This document shows, piece after piece, positions 7,092-15,699 of a DNA stretch of 64,000 nucleotides. The position numbers and the translations under genes were made by a program. How positions within the stretch are numbered: the first letter of the stretch is position 1; every line of letters starts with the position of its first letter. This DNA is from Candidatus Woesearchaeota archaeon (GTDB taxonomy: Archaea; Nanobdellota; Nanobdellia; Woesearchaeales; UBA10216), in NCBI GenBank assembly GCA_016192905.1, contig JACPTG010000001.1:483005-547004 (forward strand). The letters are read 5' to 3'. The notes under the pieces are model-generated. The model saw only the letters and a program-made list of their open reading frames with translations. It made no database searches and had not been told where the DNA came from.

Positions 7092-9758
7092 CTACTCCAC
7101 AATATAATCCCCAATTGCCAAGACGTCAATATTGCCCTGCTTAAAGGAGTCAATGGCGTCCTTGGGGGTGCAGACAATCGGCTGCTCATGCTCGTTGAAT
7201 GAAGTGTTGACAAAAATCGGAAGGCCTGTGAGCTCCCTGTAAATTTTCAGGAGCTTGTAATAGCTGGGGTTCTGCTCCTTTGTAACTGTCTGCGGGCGGG
7301 CGGTGTTGTCAATATGCGTTATGGCTGCGGCATTCTCCGCGCAGGTCTTCGTGCAGTCAAAAGTAATGGTCATGAACTTTGCCGCATATTCTCCAACTGC
7401 AAAGTTGTTGAAGTATTCCTCAGCATGCTCACGCATCATTGAAGGAGCGAAAGGCATGAACTCTGTATTCCCGCAAAACACGCTTTTGCCGTTTCTCCTA
7501 ACATATAAAAGCCTGTTTGGCACAGACACGCAGTAAACTTTTCCCTTATAATTGACTTTTCGGATTTGGCTTGCCCTTACTGTCGCGACAGGACTCATTC
7601 CAATCCTTACCATGTAGAGATCCCGATGCCTTGGATTGCCGCTTCGTTTCTGCTTGGATATGTAGGCGCTAAAACCGAGCTTCAGCGCCAGTTCCTGCAC
7701 ATTGTCAGCCAAAAGCGGGCTGGTTGTTGCATACCTGAAGCCGCTCCCCCTTATATTCCCGTCCCCCTTCATTAATGCGTCAAAAAGCACTGAAAGCTGA
7801 TCCTTTGGAAGGTTCAGCAGTTCCCGGGGAATATATTTCTCCCTCGCCTTCCCATAGCCTTTTACAGCATCATAAAGCTCCTTGCTATTTACAGTAAACT
7901 CAACTCCGGAATAGAAAAAATTGTAGGGCATTAGCTCGATACAATGCTTTATATCCATAAAGGGGTCGGATTTCCTGGCCTGAGCAACAGAAACCCTGTA
8001 ATGGCCGCGCCGGTCATAGTAAAAGGTTCCCTCTGAAAGGTAATAACCCAGAAACTCCAGCCATAACTCCATGCTGACCTTCTTCCCACCTATTCTATAG
8101 TATGATTTTCTTCTACCTCCCCAGTCGACACCTCCTTTTTTTTGATAATGATATGTTTTAATTTTTGCAGCCTCCTCAATTTTTGCAAATTCAAATCTTT
8201 CAGAATGCTTCCTCTTAATCCACATATTGTGGCCGGCTGTTACCAACAAGTCAATTCTATTGTTCTTTATTGAGTAAAGCTCCTCGTCCACTTCATATGA
8301 AACATAATCCAATATTTTTTGGTATTCGAGCATATTGTTCCTAGGGTTAAGAGTGGCGACAATCTCCTCCTTACCTAATGCTGATATGTTCTTCCAGCCT
8401 TTGCTTGTAAGAACCTCGGTTTGGTCATCATAACATCTCCTGAGCTTCTTATTCAGCCAATCATTTATTGAGCGGTCGGTGGGGTCTGCCAGAATTGACC
8501 TGTTGCCCAAAGCCCGCGGGCCGTACTCCATCCTGCCGTTAAACCTGCCCACAACCTTCTTTTCCTTCACAAGCTCTGCAACTTCTGCCTCAATGTCCTT
8601 TGAATAATTGTATTTCATCCTGCTCTTAGCCAACGCAGCCTCAATCTGCTCATCAGAATATTCCGGGCCCAGATAGACATTGTCATGGAACACCGGCCTG
8701 GGCTTCTGGCCTTTGTCCAGGAGAAGGTCGGCCCATAATGCATAGGCTGCGCCAACACCCTGGCCGCCATCACCCATATGCGGGTGGATGAAAATCCTCT
8801 TAACGCCCTTTATCCTTGAAATCTCCTGGTTGACCCTTACATTCGCGAAAAGGCCGCCTGCCAGGGCAATGTTCGACCGCGGATATTTTTTCAGGGCATT
8901 TGAAACCAGCTGCACAGCAACCTGCTCACTCCTCCTCTGAAGGCCGGCGGCAATGTCCTCCCTACGCTTATGCCACATAATTCTGTGCAGCTTCTGGACA
9001 GCCTTAAAACCCCAAGGAGGCAGCATATTCACCTTATACCGCAGGCCATCAACCGACACAACCTTCTCAAAAATGCCCAATGTCTTTTCCGCCTTGCCAT
9101 GCGCAGCCAGGCCTGTAAGCTTGCCCTCATCCTTGTTAGGCGTGAAGCCAAGGTTGTAGGTGACGTAGCCGTAAATGGATGCGGGAGAATGGAAGAATGG
9201 CGTGGAGGAGACCCTCTGCATCATGTTATTGCTGTCAATGACGCTTATTGAAGCGCATAACCCGTCACCAGCTCCATCGGTGGTAACTATCAAAGTGTCC
9301 TGGTCAAAAGGAGAAGTGTAGAATGCAGAAGCGGCGTGGCCTACGTGATGCTCAACGAAATGCACCTGTGCCTGAAGGCCAAATTCCCTCAAAGCAGCCT
9401 CAATGCTGCCGCGCTGCCTGAACAAGGAGTAAAAAGACCTGTAAGCAGAAGCAAACCAATTGGTACCGAAGATAAACGGCGCATAGGCCATGTAACTCAT
9501 CATCCGCCGCCTGAAATTGTACTCATGGTACTGGCGGCCAATGCCAGAGCCAGGAGTCACATTTGAAACTGCAACGTAATCAATGTCTGCTGGCCTTAAG
9601 CTGGAAATCCTGAGAACTTCCCTGATTGAAAGAACAGGAAAACCCCAGAAAAGCTTGACCCTGTTAAGGCGCTCCTCATTAACAGCCGCGATTATCCTCC
9701 CATCCTCAACAATGGCAGCTCCTGCGTCATGACTGTGATTGATGCCAAGAATCCTCAT
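7092..9758 (-). CDS. NodU/CmcH-family O-carbamoyltransferase with in-frame intein
   Basis: The reading frame encodes 888 residues. Residues 1-441 and 765-888 together make a 565-residue carbamoyltransferase (COG2192) of normal family length. Visible motifs include GINHSHDAGAA at the N-terminus, HHVGHAASAF (about 137-146), TTDGAGDG (159-166), MEYGPRALGNRSILADP (410-426) and TEFMPFAPS after the intein. Family members carbamoylate hydroxyls of sugars or antibiotics from carbamoyl phosphate. The intein (442-764) interrupts the conserved segment between LNKKLRR and TEFMPFAPS, so splicing is needed for activity. The gene end overlaps the start of the GT4 gene by 4 nt (9755-9758), pointing to one operon. 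A role in decorating a surface glycan is inferred from context. Confidence 0.93.
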   Translation of the reverse strand: MRILGINHSHDAGAAIVEDGRIIAAVNEERLNRVKLFWGFPVLSIREVLRISSLRPADIDYVAVSNVTPGSGIGRQYHEYNFRRRMMSYMAYAPFIFGTNWFASAYRSFYSLFRQRGSIEAALREFGLQAQVHFVEHHVGHAASAFYTSPFDQDTLIVTTDGAGDGLCASISVIDSNNMMQRVSSTPFFHSPASIYGYVTYNLGFTPNKDEGKLTGLAAHGKAEKTLGIFEKVVSVDGLRYKVNMLPPWGFKAVQKLHRIMWHKRREDIAAGLQRRSEQVAVQLVSNALKKYPRSNIALAGGLFANVRVNQEISRIKGVKRIFIHPHMGDGGQGVGAAYALWADLLLDKGQKPRPVFHDNVYLGPEYSDEQIEAALAKSRMKYNYSKDIEAEVAELVKEKKVVGRFNGRMEYGPRALGNRSILADPTDRSINDWLNKKLRRCYDDQTEVLTSKGWKNISALGKEEIVATLNPRNNMLEYQKILDYVSYEVDEELYSIKNNRIDLLVTAGHNMWIKRKHSERFEFAKIEEAAKIKTYHYQKKGGVDWGGRRKSYYRIGGKKVSMELWLEFLGYYLSEGTFYYDRRGHYRVSVAQARKSDPFMDIKHCIELMPYNFFYSGVEFTVNSKELYDAVKGYGKAREKYIPRELLNLPKDQLSVLFDALMKGDGNIRGSGFRYATTSPLLADNVQELALKLGFSAYISKQKRSGNPRHRDLYMVRIGMSPVATVRASQIRKVNYKGKVYCVSVPNRLLYVRRNGKSVFCGNTEFMPFAPSMMREHAEEYFNNFAVGEYAAKFMTITFDCTKTCAENAAAITHIDNTARPQTVTKEQNPSYYKLLKIYRELTGLPIFVNTSFNEHEQPIVCTPKDAIDSFKQGNIDVLAIGDYIVE
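7467..8435 (-). mobile_element. Intein with LAGLIDADG homing endonuclease in the carbamoyltransferase
   Basis: The inserted 323 residues (442-764 of the host protein) start with Cys442, in a block A context (CYDDQTEVLTSKGW). Block B has the TxxH pattern at Thr507/His510. Two LAGLIDADG-like motifs lie at LGYYLSEGTF (about 570-579) and LFDALMKGDGNI (about 658-669). The C-terminus has block F (VYCVSVPNRLLYV, about 741-753) and ends in FCGN with terminal Asn764, followed by Thr765 as the +1 nucleophile. The penultimate residue is Gly, not the usual His. Joining the flanks gives KLRR-TEFMPF, as in intein-free family members. The DNA is AT-richer than its flanks, which fits later acquisition. Confidence 0.93.
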
Positions 9759-10951
9759 TTTTTCATGCCCTGCCCGAAAATTCTTATGTACTCTGCAGCT
9801 ATCTTGCCCCAGGAAAAGCGCTCCTGCACCAGCTTAAAAGCGTTTTCACCCATGGACTTCCTGAGCCTTGCATCCTTCAGCAGCCTGATAATGCCCCTGG
9901 CAAGGTCTTCAGGGTCCTTCTCATTCACCAGCAGGCCAACATCCTTTGAAATCACGTCAGGAATCCCGCCTGTGCCTGTGCCAATAACAGGAATGCCGCA
10001 AGCCATAGCCTCAGCATAAACCACGCCCTGGCCCTCCCTGTCCCCATGCCTGTCAACAATTGAAGGCAACACAAAAATGTCAGCGGCGCAGTAATATTCT
10101 GGAAGCTCTGCATTGGGAATCTCACCAAGGAAATTCACCGAAATGCCAAGCCTATCCGCCTGCAACTTAAGGCTTTTTTCCATAGGCCCGCCGCCAACCA
10201 TCACCAGCCTGGCATTTGGAATTTGCTTTGCCACTTTTTGGAATGCCGAGACAAGATAATCAGGGCCCTTCCTCTCAACAAGCCTGCCAACAAACAAAAC
10301 CAAAAGCTCGCCTTTTTTGCAGAGCCTTTTCCTAATGTCACCTGAACCTGCAACCCCTGGCCTGAACTTTGAAGTATCAACACCAAGAGGAATGGGAATG
10401 CGAACCATATCAAGGCCTGCGTCCCGCATCATATTCACATAGTAATTGGTAACTGTAAAGCTGCCCGCAGACCTGCCAACTATCCACCTAAGCAGCCACA
10501 TAAGCCTGAATTTCCTTGCCATGGAAAACTCGCCGCCATAAAAATTCACGAAGTAAGGAATTCCAGTAAATTTTGCCGCCAGGCCCTGAGGAAAACCCCA
10601 ATGCGCATGCACAACATCAGGCCTAAACACTTTTGAAACTTTCCTGGCCAGGGCAATTTCTGAAAGGATGAAAAAAGGCATCTGGAAAGCCGCAAAAAGG
10701 CTGTTGTGAATGTTAGTTGGAATGCCAGGGCCGTAAGAAAGCCTCTGCATTGAAGCCGGAAGGAAATACCTAAACCTGAAAATCCTTACGCCATCAATAA
10801 CTTCCTCCCCCCTGGCGCCCTTGTCATGCGGCGCAACAGCCCAAACCTCATGGCCAAGCCCTACCAAAGCCTTTGCAAACAGGAAAACAAAAGGAGGCTG
10901 AGGGTCATTCTCAAAGCGGGGGAACTTTGAGGTTATGATAAGAATCTTCAT
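9755..10951 (-). CDS. GT4 family glycosyltransferase
   Basis: The 398-residue protein has a two-Rossmann (GT-B) layout. The N-terminal domain starts MKILIITSKFP and contains the VVHAHWGFPQGL region. The C-terminal domain carries LVLFVGRLVERKGPDYL (about residues 213-229) and the nucleotide-sugar-binding E-x7-E motif in EGQGVVYAEAMACGIPVIG. This is characteristic of retaining GT4 glycosyltransferases. It is the first gene of the pair with the carbamoyltransferase. An AT-rich TATA-like stretch lies near 10975-10985, about 25-30 nt before the start. Confidence 0.9.
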   Translation of the reverse strand: MKILIITSKFPRFENDPQPPFVFLFAKALVGLGHEVWAVAPHDKGARGEEVIDGVRIFRFRYFLPASMQRLSYGPGIPTNIHNSLFAAFQMPFFILSEIALARKVSKVFRPDVVHAHWGFPQGLAAKFTGIPYFVNFYGGEFSMARKFRLMWLLRWIVGRSAGSFTVTNYYVNMMRDAGLDMVRIPIPLGVDTSKFRPGVAGSGDIRKRLCKKGELLVLFVGRLVERKGPDYLVSAFQKVAKQIPNARLVMVGGGPMEKSLKLQADRLGISVNFLGEIPNAELPEYYCAADIFVLPSIVDRHGDREGQGVVYAEAMACGIPVIGTGTGGIPDVISKDVGLLVNEKDPEDLARGIIRLLKDARLRKSMGENAFKLVQERFSWGKIAAEYIRIFGQGMKK

Positions 10952-11097
10952 GAAGGCGGAGAACCCTGAACAATATTTAAATCTACCTCAAGAAAATTAA
11001 GACTGTTCATGGGCTCAGCACGCATAACATTGGATATGGCTATGAAGAAATTGCCATCCAGCCGGAATTCGTTTAAACCTGAGTATCAGTGGAATAC

Positions 11098-12063
11098 TCA
11101 GGCAACCTCAACCTTCTGGCCAAAATTCAGCATTGACTCCTGCGCAGCCTCAAGGACCCTGGTGATTTTCAAAGCCTCCCGGCCGTCATTGACTGGCTGC
11201 TTTCCTTCTGATACGCATTCAAGGAAATGGGCGAGCTGGGCATCAAGCGGCTTTACAGAACCCACATCAATCGGCTGAAAACCCGAGCCTTCACGGCTTA
11301 GATACCTCAGCCTGTCCTTATCAGCATAATCATCAAAAGCAGCGAACATCCTCTCAGCAACAACAACCACATCACGCCTCTTGAAAGGATAAAGCCAACT
11401 TCCAGTGCCTGACGCGAAGATGCCCTCAGGGAACATCAAGTCAAGCGTCACAATATCCTCAATGCCCTGTTTCAGATAGGATGCGCCATTCGCGCTGAGC
11501 CACAAAGGATAGTCGCCAACAATGCCTGAGAGAATGGAAATGTCGTGAGGCAAAATATCCCAGAGAACGCTCATATCAGACCTGACAGGACCATTGCTGA
11601 ACCCGAAAGAGCGCAGGAACAGCAGCCGGCCAAAAACACCTGCCTTAATGTCATCCCTGATTCGCCGGATGCCTGGGTTAAACCTGTGGATGTCGCTAAC
11701 CATCAAGATACGGCCTGAGCTCCCGGCAGTCCTGACAAGGTCCTCAACCTCATGCGAGGTGAAGCCAGCAGGCTTTTCAACAACAACGTGCTTCCCAGCC
11801 TCCAGGGCAGCCTTGGCAATCTGGTAATGTGTACTGCCATGGGTTACAATCGCAACCGCATCCAAAGCAGGGTCTGAAAGAACTTTTTTGTAGTCGGTTG
11901 TAGTCGCGGGATTCACCTTAAGATTCACCTGCGAGAGCGAGTTCGCTATAGTTGCCTCTGTTGACGAGCAGACCATCCTTACATCAGCGCCAAGCGCAGC
12001 GAATGTGCGGAGATAATTAGTGCCCCACCTGCCAAGGCCGATAACGCCAACCGAAACTGCCAT
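11098..12063 (-). CDS. Gfo/Idh/MocA family NAD(P)-dependent oxidoreductase
   Basis: The protein is 321 residues from the ATG at 12063. An in-frame ATG 21 nt upstream exists but would add a non-conserved leader. The Rossmann motif GVIGLGRWG is at the N-terminus, and the family's EKPAG lysine motif follows at about residues 92-96. The C-terminal domain contains DILPHDISIL, with the family's conserved His. Members oxidise or reduce sugars or sugar nucleotides, often making 3-keto intermediates for amino or acetamido sugars. Its place between glycosyltransferase and methyltransferase genes fits nucleotide-sugar modification. The substrate is unknown. Confidence 0.87.
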   Translation of the reverse strand: MAVSVGVIGLGRWGTNYLRTFAALGADVRMVCSSTEATIANSLSQVNLKVNPATTTDYKKVLSDPALDAVAIVTHGSTHYQIAKAALEAGKHVVVEKPAGFTSHEVEDLVRTAGSSGRILMVSDIHRFNPGIRRIRDDIKAGVFGRLLFLRSFGFSNGPVRSDMSVLWDILPHDISILSGIVGDYPLWLSANGASYLKQGIEDIVTLDLMFPEGIFASGTGSWLYPFKRRDVVVVAERMFAAFDDYADKDRLRYLSREGSGFQPIDVGSVKPLDAQLAHFLECVSEGKQPVNDGREALKITRVLEAAQESMLNFGQKVEVA

Positions 12064-12127
12064 CTGGAGCCAGGATGAATGCATTGTATAAAAAGGTTAA
12101 TGACCAGACAAAAAAACAATTGCGCAC

Positions 12128-12141
12128 AATATTTATAAAAG
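12128..12141 (+). promoter_or_regulatory. TATA box of the methyltransferase-epimerase operon
   Basis: AATATTTATAAAAG lies about 22-34 nt before the ATG at 12163, the spacing of a leaderless archaeal promoter. Confidence 0.6.
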
Positions 12142-12162
12142 CCGCCCAAAGCACCTGCCAGC

Positions 12163-13752
12163 ATGAACTGCCGCATATGCGGAAATTCTGAACTGAAGAA
12201 AATACTGTCGCTTGGAAGCAGCCCCCTCGCCAACAACCTCTCCAAGAAAGAAGAGGCTGGAAGGGAGGAAAAGTATCCGCTTGAACTGCTTTTCTGCGGC
12301 AAATGCAAGCTTGTCCAACTGGGCCATATTATGGAGCCTGACGTACTGTTCAGGAACTACCTTTATGTCACATCCACAACCAAGACCTTCCAGCAGCATT
12401 TCACGCAGATGGCAGAGGATGTCTGCAAGAGGTACGGACTTGGAAAGGGAAGCCTGGCGGTTGACATAGGAAGCAATGATGGATTACTGCTGAAAGGGTT
12501 TGCCAAAATAGGGCTCTCCGTGACAGGGGTTGAGCCTGCTGTAAACCTGGCAAAGCTTGCCAACGAAAGCGGAGTTGAAACAATAAACGACTACTTCAAC
12601 CAGAGAGCGGTGAATGAAATCCTCCGGACAAAGGGGAAAGCTGCCGTAATAACCGCAACGAATGTTTTTGCTCATGTGAACGACATCAAAACACTGACAC
12701 AAGACGTGAAAACCCTGATGAAAGACGACGGCACATTCATAATAGAAGCGCCATACCTCCCTGACATGCTTGAAAAAATGACCTTTGACGCAATATACCA
12801 TGAGCACCTCTCATACTTTTCCCTCATGCCGCTTGATACATTCTTCAGCTCAATGGGCATGAAGATAACAGACGTGCAGCACGTTGACTCGCACGGAGGC
12901 TCACTCAGGGTTTTCGTGCAGAAGCAAGGCAGGCAGGAAGACTCTGTGAGCCGCATGCTTGAAGGCGAAAAGGCAAAAGGAATTGACAGCGAGGACACCT
13001 ACAGGCAATTCGCAGAAAAGGCTTATGCTAACAGGGAAAAGCTTGTGCAACTGGTGAAATCACTAAGGGAACAGGGCTGCAAGGTGGCAGGCTATGGGGC
13101 GCCGGCAAAGGCAACAACCCTGCTGAACTTCTGCGGGCTTGGAAAGGAGGAAATAGAATACGTTGTAGACGACAACCCGATGAAAGTCGGCTTATACATA
13201 CCCGGAACAGGGATACCCATTGTAAAGTCTGAAAGGCTTGAAACTGAAAAGCCTGACTACCTGATAATCCTGGCCTGGAACTTTGCCAATGAGATAATAG
13301 GCAAGACAGGGCATCTGGCAGAAAAAGGAGTGAGGCTTATAATACCAGTCCCCACGCCAAGAATCGCGCTGGGCGGAAACGAGAAAATAACCATGATAAA
13401 GCCTGCCTTTGCCGACGCCAGAGGAGAGATAACCAATGTGATTGAACAGCCAGTATCACACATCGCAGTAATAAAATCCGCAAAGGGCAGCATAAGGGGA
13501 AACCACTACCATCCTGAACAGGAGCAGTATGTTTACCTAATAACAGGCAGCTACGAAAGCATATCAAAGGAGATGAAGACAGGCAGGGTGGAGAAGGTGA
13601 ATGTCGAGGCAGGAGACCTTGTGCACACGCCGCCCATGATAGCACATGCAATGAAATTCCTTGAGGACTCCATAATGCTGAACATAACGACAGGGAACAG
13701 GGACGCCAATAAGTTTGGCGAGCACACAAAAAAATATCAGGTGACCTTATGA
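12163..13752 (+). CDS. SAM-dependent sugar C-methyltransferase fused to a cupin domain
   Basis: The 529-residue protein has three parts. The N-terminal zinc-binding region (about residues 1-60) has two CxxC pairs (CRICGN and CGKC). The Rossmann methyltransferase core has the SAM loop VDIGSNDG (about 103-110), and a C-terminal C-methyltransferase region has GYGAPAKATTLLNF (about 307-320). This architecture belongs to the NDP-hexose C-methyltransferase family. From about residue 415 an extra cupin domain follows, with NHYHPEQEQYVYL as its metal or substrate motif, as in WxcM/FdtA-type sugar isomerases and epimerases. The fusion could therefore methylate and isomerise the same keto sugar. It overlaps the next gene by 4 nt. 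Confidence 0.87.
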   Translation: MNCRICGNSELKKILSLGSSPLANNLSKKEEAGREEKYPLELLFCGKCKLVQLGHIMEPDVLFRNYLYVTSTTKTFQQHFTQMAEDVCKRYGLGKGSLAVDIGSNDGLLLKGFAKIGLSVTGVEPAVNLAKLANESGVETINDYFNQRAVNEILRTKGKAAVITATNVFAHVNDIKTLTQDVKTLMKDDGTFIIEAPYLPDMLEKMTFDAIYHEHLSYFSLMPLDTFFSSMGMKITDVQHVDSHGGSLRVFVQKQGRQEDSVSRMLEGEKAKGIDSEDTYRQFAEKAYANREKLVQLVKSLREQGCKVAGYGAPAKATTLLNFCGLGKEEIEYVVDDNPMKVGLYIPGTGIPIVKSERLETEKPDYLIILAWNFANEIIGKTGHLAEKGVRLIIPVPTPRIALGGNEKITMIKPAFADARGEITNVIEQPVSHIAVIKSAKGSIRGNHYHPEQEQYVYLITGSYESISKEMKTGRVEKVNVEAGDLVHTPPMIAHAMKFLEDSIMLNITTGNRDANKFGEHTKKYQVTL

Positions 13753-14804
13753 GCCGGATAGAACAGGAGGACCTGCACGCGATATGCAGCGACATCAAAG
13801 AGCTGGCGCAAAGGCTGGCAGGAAGCACGCTCCTCATAACAGGGGGGGCGGGATTCCTCGGGAATTACTTCATCGGAACAATAGACCACCTCAACAAAAA
13901 CTTCCTTGACAGGCCGTGCAGGATAATATCAGTTGACAACTTCATAACCGGAGTAAAGTACAGGCTGCAGGAAGGGCCGAACTTCAGGACCATCAAGCAC
14001 GATGTCCGGGAGCCGTTCAAGGTTGAGGAGCCTGTAGATTACCTGATACACGCGGCAGGCATAGCATCGCCGAAATTCTACAGGCAATACAAGCTCGAAA
14101 CAATAGACGTTGCAACAACAGGAACAAGAAACATGCTCGAGCTTGCAAGGCAGAAAAAAGTGAAGAGCTTCCTGTACTTCAGCTCAAGCGAGGTGTACGG
14201 AGACCCTGACCCTGCATTCGTGCCAACACCCGAAACATACCACGGCAACGTATCGCCAATAGGGCCAAGGTCAAACTACGACGAGTCAAAAAGGCTTGGG
14301 GAAACCCTGTGCATGGCATACTATGAAGTCTACGGAGTGCCTGTAAAGATGGTAAGGCCATTCAACGTATACGGGCCGGGAATGAGGCTGGACGACTACC
14401 GCGTAATACCAAACTTCACCGCAAGCCTCTTCGCAGGCAAGCCTATTCCGGTCTACGGGCAAGGACACCACACACGCACATTCTGCTACATAAGCGACGC
14501 CATAACCGGCTTCATGAGGGCGCTGCTCTCAGACAAAAGCGGAGAAGTGTTCAACATAGGGAACGACGACCGCGAAGTAACCATGCTGACGCTGGCAAGG
14601 ACAATGGCAGAGATATACAACCCTACCGCTGAAATACACAACATAGAAGGGCTTAACGACGCCTACTCAAGGGCAGACCCCCACAGAAGATGCCCTGACC
14701 TGACAAAGACAAAGACAAACCTGGGCTACAATCCAAAGGTAGAACTCAGGGACGGGCTAAAGAGATTCATAGACTGGGCTGAGGAGAGTTATAAGAAGGA
14801 GTAA
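13749..14804 (+). CDS. NAD-dependent sugar-nucleotide epimerase/dehydratase (extended SDR)
   Basis: The 351-residue protein has the NAD-binding glycine motif GGAGFLG (about residues 33-39), an SSSEVYGDP segment, and the catalytic Tyr-x3-Lys in NYDESKRLGE. The motif GQGHHTRTFCYISDAITGF near residue 240 is typical of UDP-glucuronate decarboxylase-like enzymes. The N-terminal 30 residues before the glycine motif form an additional helical extension. The ATGA overlap with the methyltransferase-cupin gene ties it to the same sugar pathway. Decarboxylase, epimerase and dehydratase cannot be separated on sequence alone. Confidence 0.85.
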   Translation: MSRIEQEDLHAICSDIKELAQRLAGSTLLITGGAGFLGNYFIGTIDHLNKNFLDRPCRIISVDNFITGVKYRLQEGPNFRTIKHDVREPFKVEEPVDYLIHAAGIASPKFYRQYKLETIDVATTGTRNMLELARQKKVKSFLYFSSSEVYGDPDPAFVPTPETYHGNVSPIGPRSNYDESKRLGETLCMAYYEVYGVPVKMVRPFNVYGPGMRLDDYRVIPNFTASLFAGKPIPVYGQGHHTRTFCYISDAITGFMRALLSDKSGEVFNIGNDDREVTMLTLARTMAEIYNPTAEIHNIEGLNDAYSRADPHRRCPDLTKTKTNLGYNPKVELRDGLKRFIDWAEESYKKE

Positions 14805-14810
14805 AAACCA

Positions 14811-14816
14811 TTTTTT
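14811..14816 (+). terminator. Oligo-T terminator after the epimerase gene
   Basis: A run of six T follows the stop codon by about 6 nt, fitting U-rich archaeal termination without a strong hairpin. Convergent genes meet here. Confidence 0.45.
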
Positions 14817-14837
14817 CATTTTAGCAGCAGGCTGTGG

Positions 14838-15191
14838 CTAATCCCTGTACAAAATTTTCCCATCAGCAACCTCAAATGACCTTAATGCCAGCCTGCCCTG
14901 CCCATCACGCTCAAGCAGGAAGCGCTCCAGACCGCCAGTCTCAGGATTTTTGAAAGAAAGTACAGACTCATAAAACCCGTCGCCATTCACGTCGTCATTG
15001 TAAATAGAGGGGTTGGCACTTGCTGAGAATCCAAAAGATCCCGAGAACAACACAGCGGAAGGCGACAAATTATTGCTTATGCGCCAATAGGCGCTTGAAA
15101 CCTCATAAACGATATAGCCCGCTCCGCCAAGCACCATGGATAAAATTGCCCCAGGTGTGATATAGGACACCAGTATCTTTCCTAAGTCCAT
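14838..15191 (-). CDS. Small membrane-anchored protein with DxNxDG motif, paralogue 1
   Basis: The 117-residue protein starts at the ATG at 15191, with a TATA-like TTTAAAT about 20-25 nt upstream. One hydrophobic segment lies in the first 40 residues. The C-terminal part has DDVNGDGFYESVLSF, a calcium-loop-like Asp/Asn pattern, then ERFLLERDGQGRL and a final KILYRD. The next gene upstream on the same strand has the same C-terminal pattern, so the two are tandem paralogues. Calcium binding and a cell-surface location are inference. No named family is recognised. Confidence 0.7.
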   Translation of the reverse strand: MDLGKILVSYITPGAILSMVLGGAGYIVYEVSSAYWRISNNLSPSAVLFSGSFGFSASANPSIYNDDVNGDGFYESVLSFKNPETGGLERFLLERDGQGRLALRSFEVADGKILYRD

Positions 15192-15269
15192 AAATTCAAT
15201 TACGGCTGCGGGTTTAAATAATTTCCGTGGCTGCAATGATAATTCCGCCTGCGAACACCTGCATCCTGC

Positions 15270-15617
15270 CTAGTCCCGGTAAGTTATCCTGCCTTCCTTC
15301 ACATCAAAAGGCCTTGCGCGAAGAACACCCGCCTCTCTCTCAACCAGCAGCAGTTCAAGCCTGCCGTCTTTTTTATTCCTCATCTCCACCACAGATTCAA
15401 AAATACCGTCGCGGTTCACATCATCGTGGTATATCGTTAACCTGTAATTACCCGGAGGAAGCGCGTTTGGCGCAAGATTCTCCATAATGACGGTCTGCTG
15501 AGCCGCAGCGCTATTAACAGAAGCGGCATATTGAGAGACTAAAGCTCCAGCTGAGCTAATAATGGCTCCAATTACCAAGGTTCCCGTAAGATTAGCAACA
15601 ACGGATGGCCTGTGCAT
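15270..15617 (-). CDS. Small membrane-anchored protein with DxNxDG motif, paralogue 2
   Basis: The 115-residue protein has a hydrophobic N-terminal segment (about residues 10-32), then a Gln/Ala-rich stretch. Its C-terminal module shares with the downstream neighbour the pattern DDVNRDGIFESVVEMRN, LELLLVER, and a final GRITYRD. A TATA-like box (TTTTTATAG on the minus strand) is about 27 nt before the ATG, suggesting its own leaderless promoter. The repeated calcium-loop-like motif recalls dockerin or EF-hand loops, but one copy alone is not diagnostic. Function unknown. Confidence 0.7.
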   Translation of the reverse strand: MHRPSVVANLTGTLVIGAIISSAGALVSQYAASVNSAAAQQTVIMENLAPNALPPGNYRLTIYHDDVNRDGIFESVVEMRNKKDGRLELLLVEREAGVLRARPFDVKEGRITYRD

Positions 15618-15699
15618 AAAAGATAATGGCGTGCAGGACTATAAAAATATTCCGCCTATCCGCTACCCAAGCCCCTGCATGCTGAGCAAAACAAAGTCG

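Noticed and set aside
14822-14840. Fourth copy of the structured repeat element
   Set aside because: The TAGC...GCTA hairpin around AGGCTGTGG is similar, but it is short, overlaps the stop codon of a minus-strand gene and lacks the rest of the element, so chance is possible.
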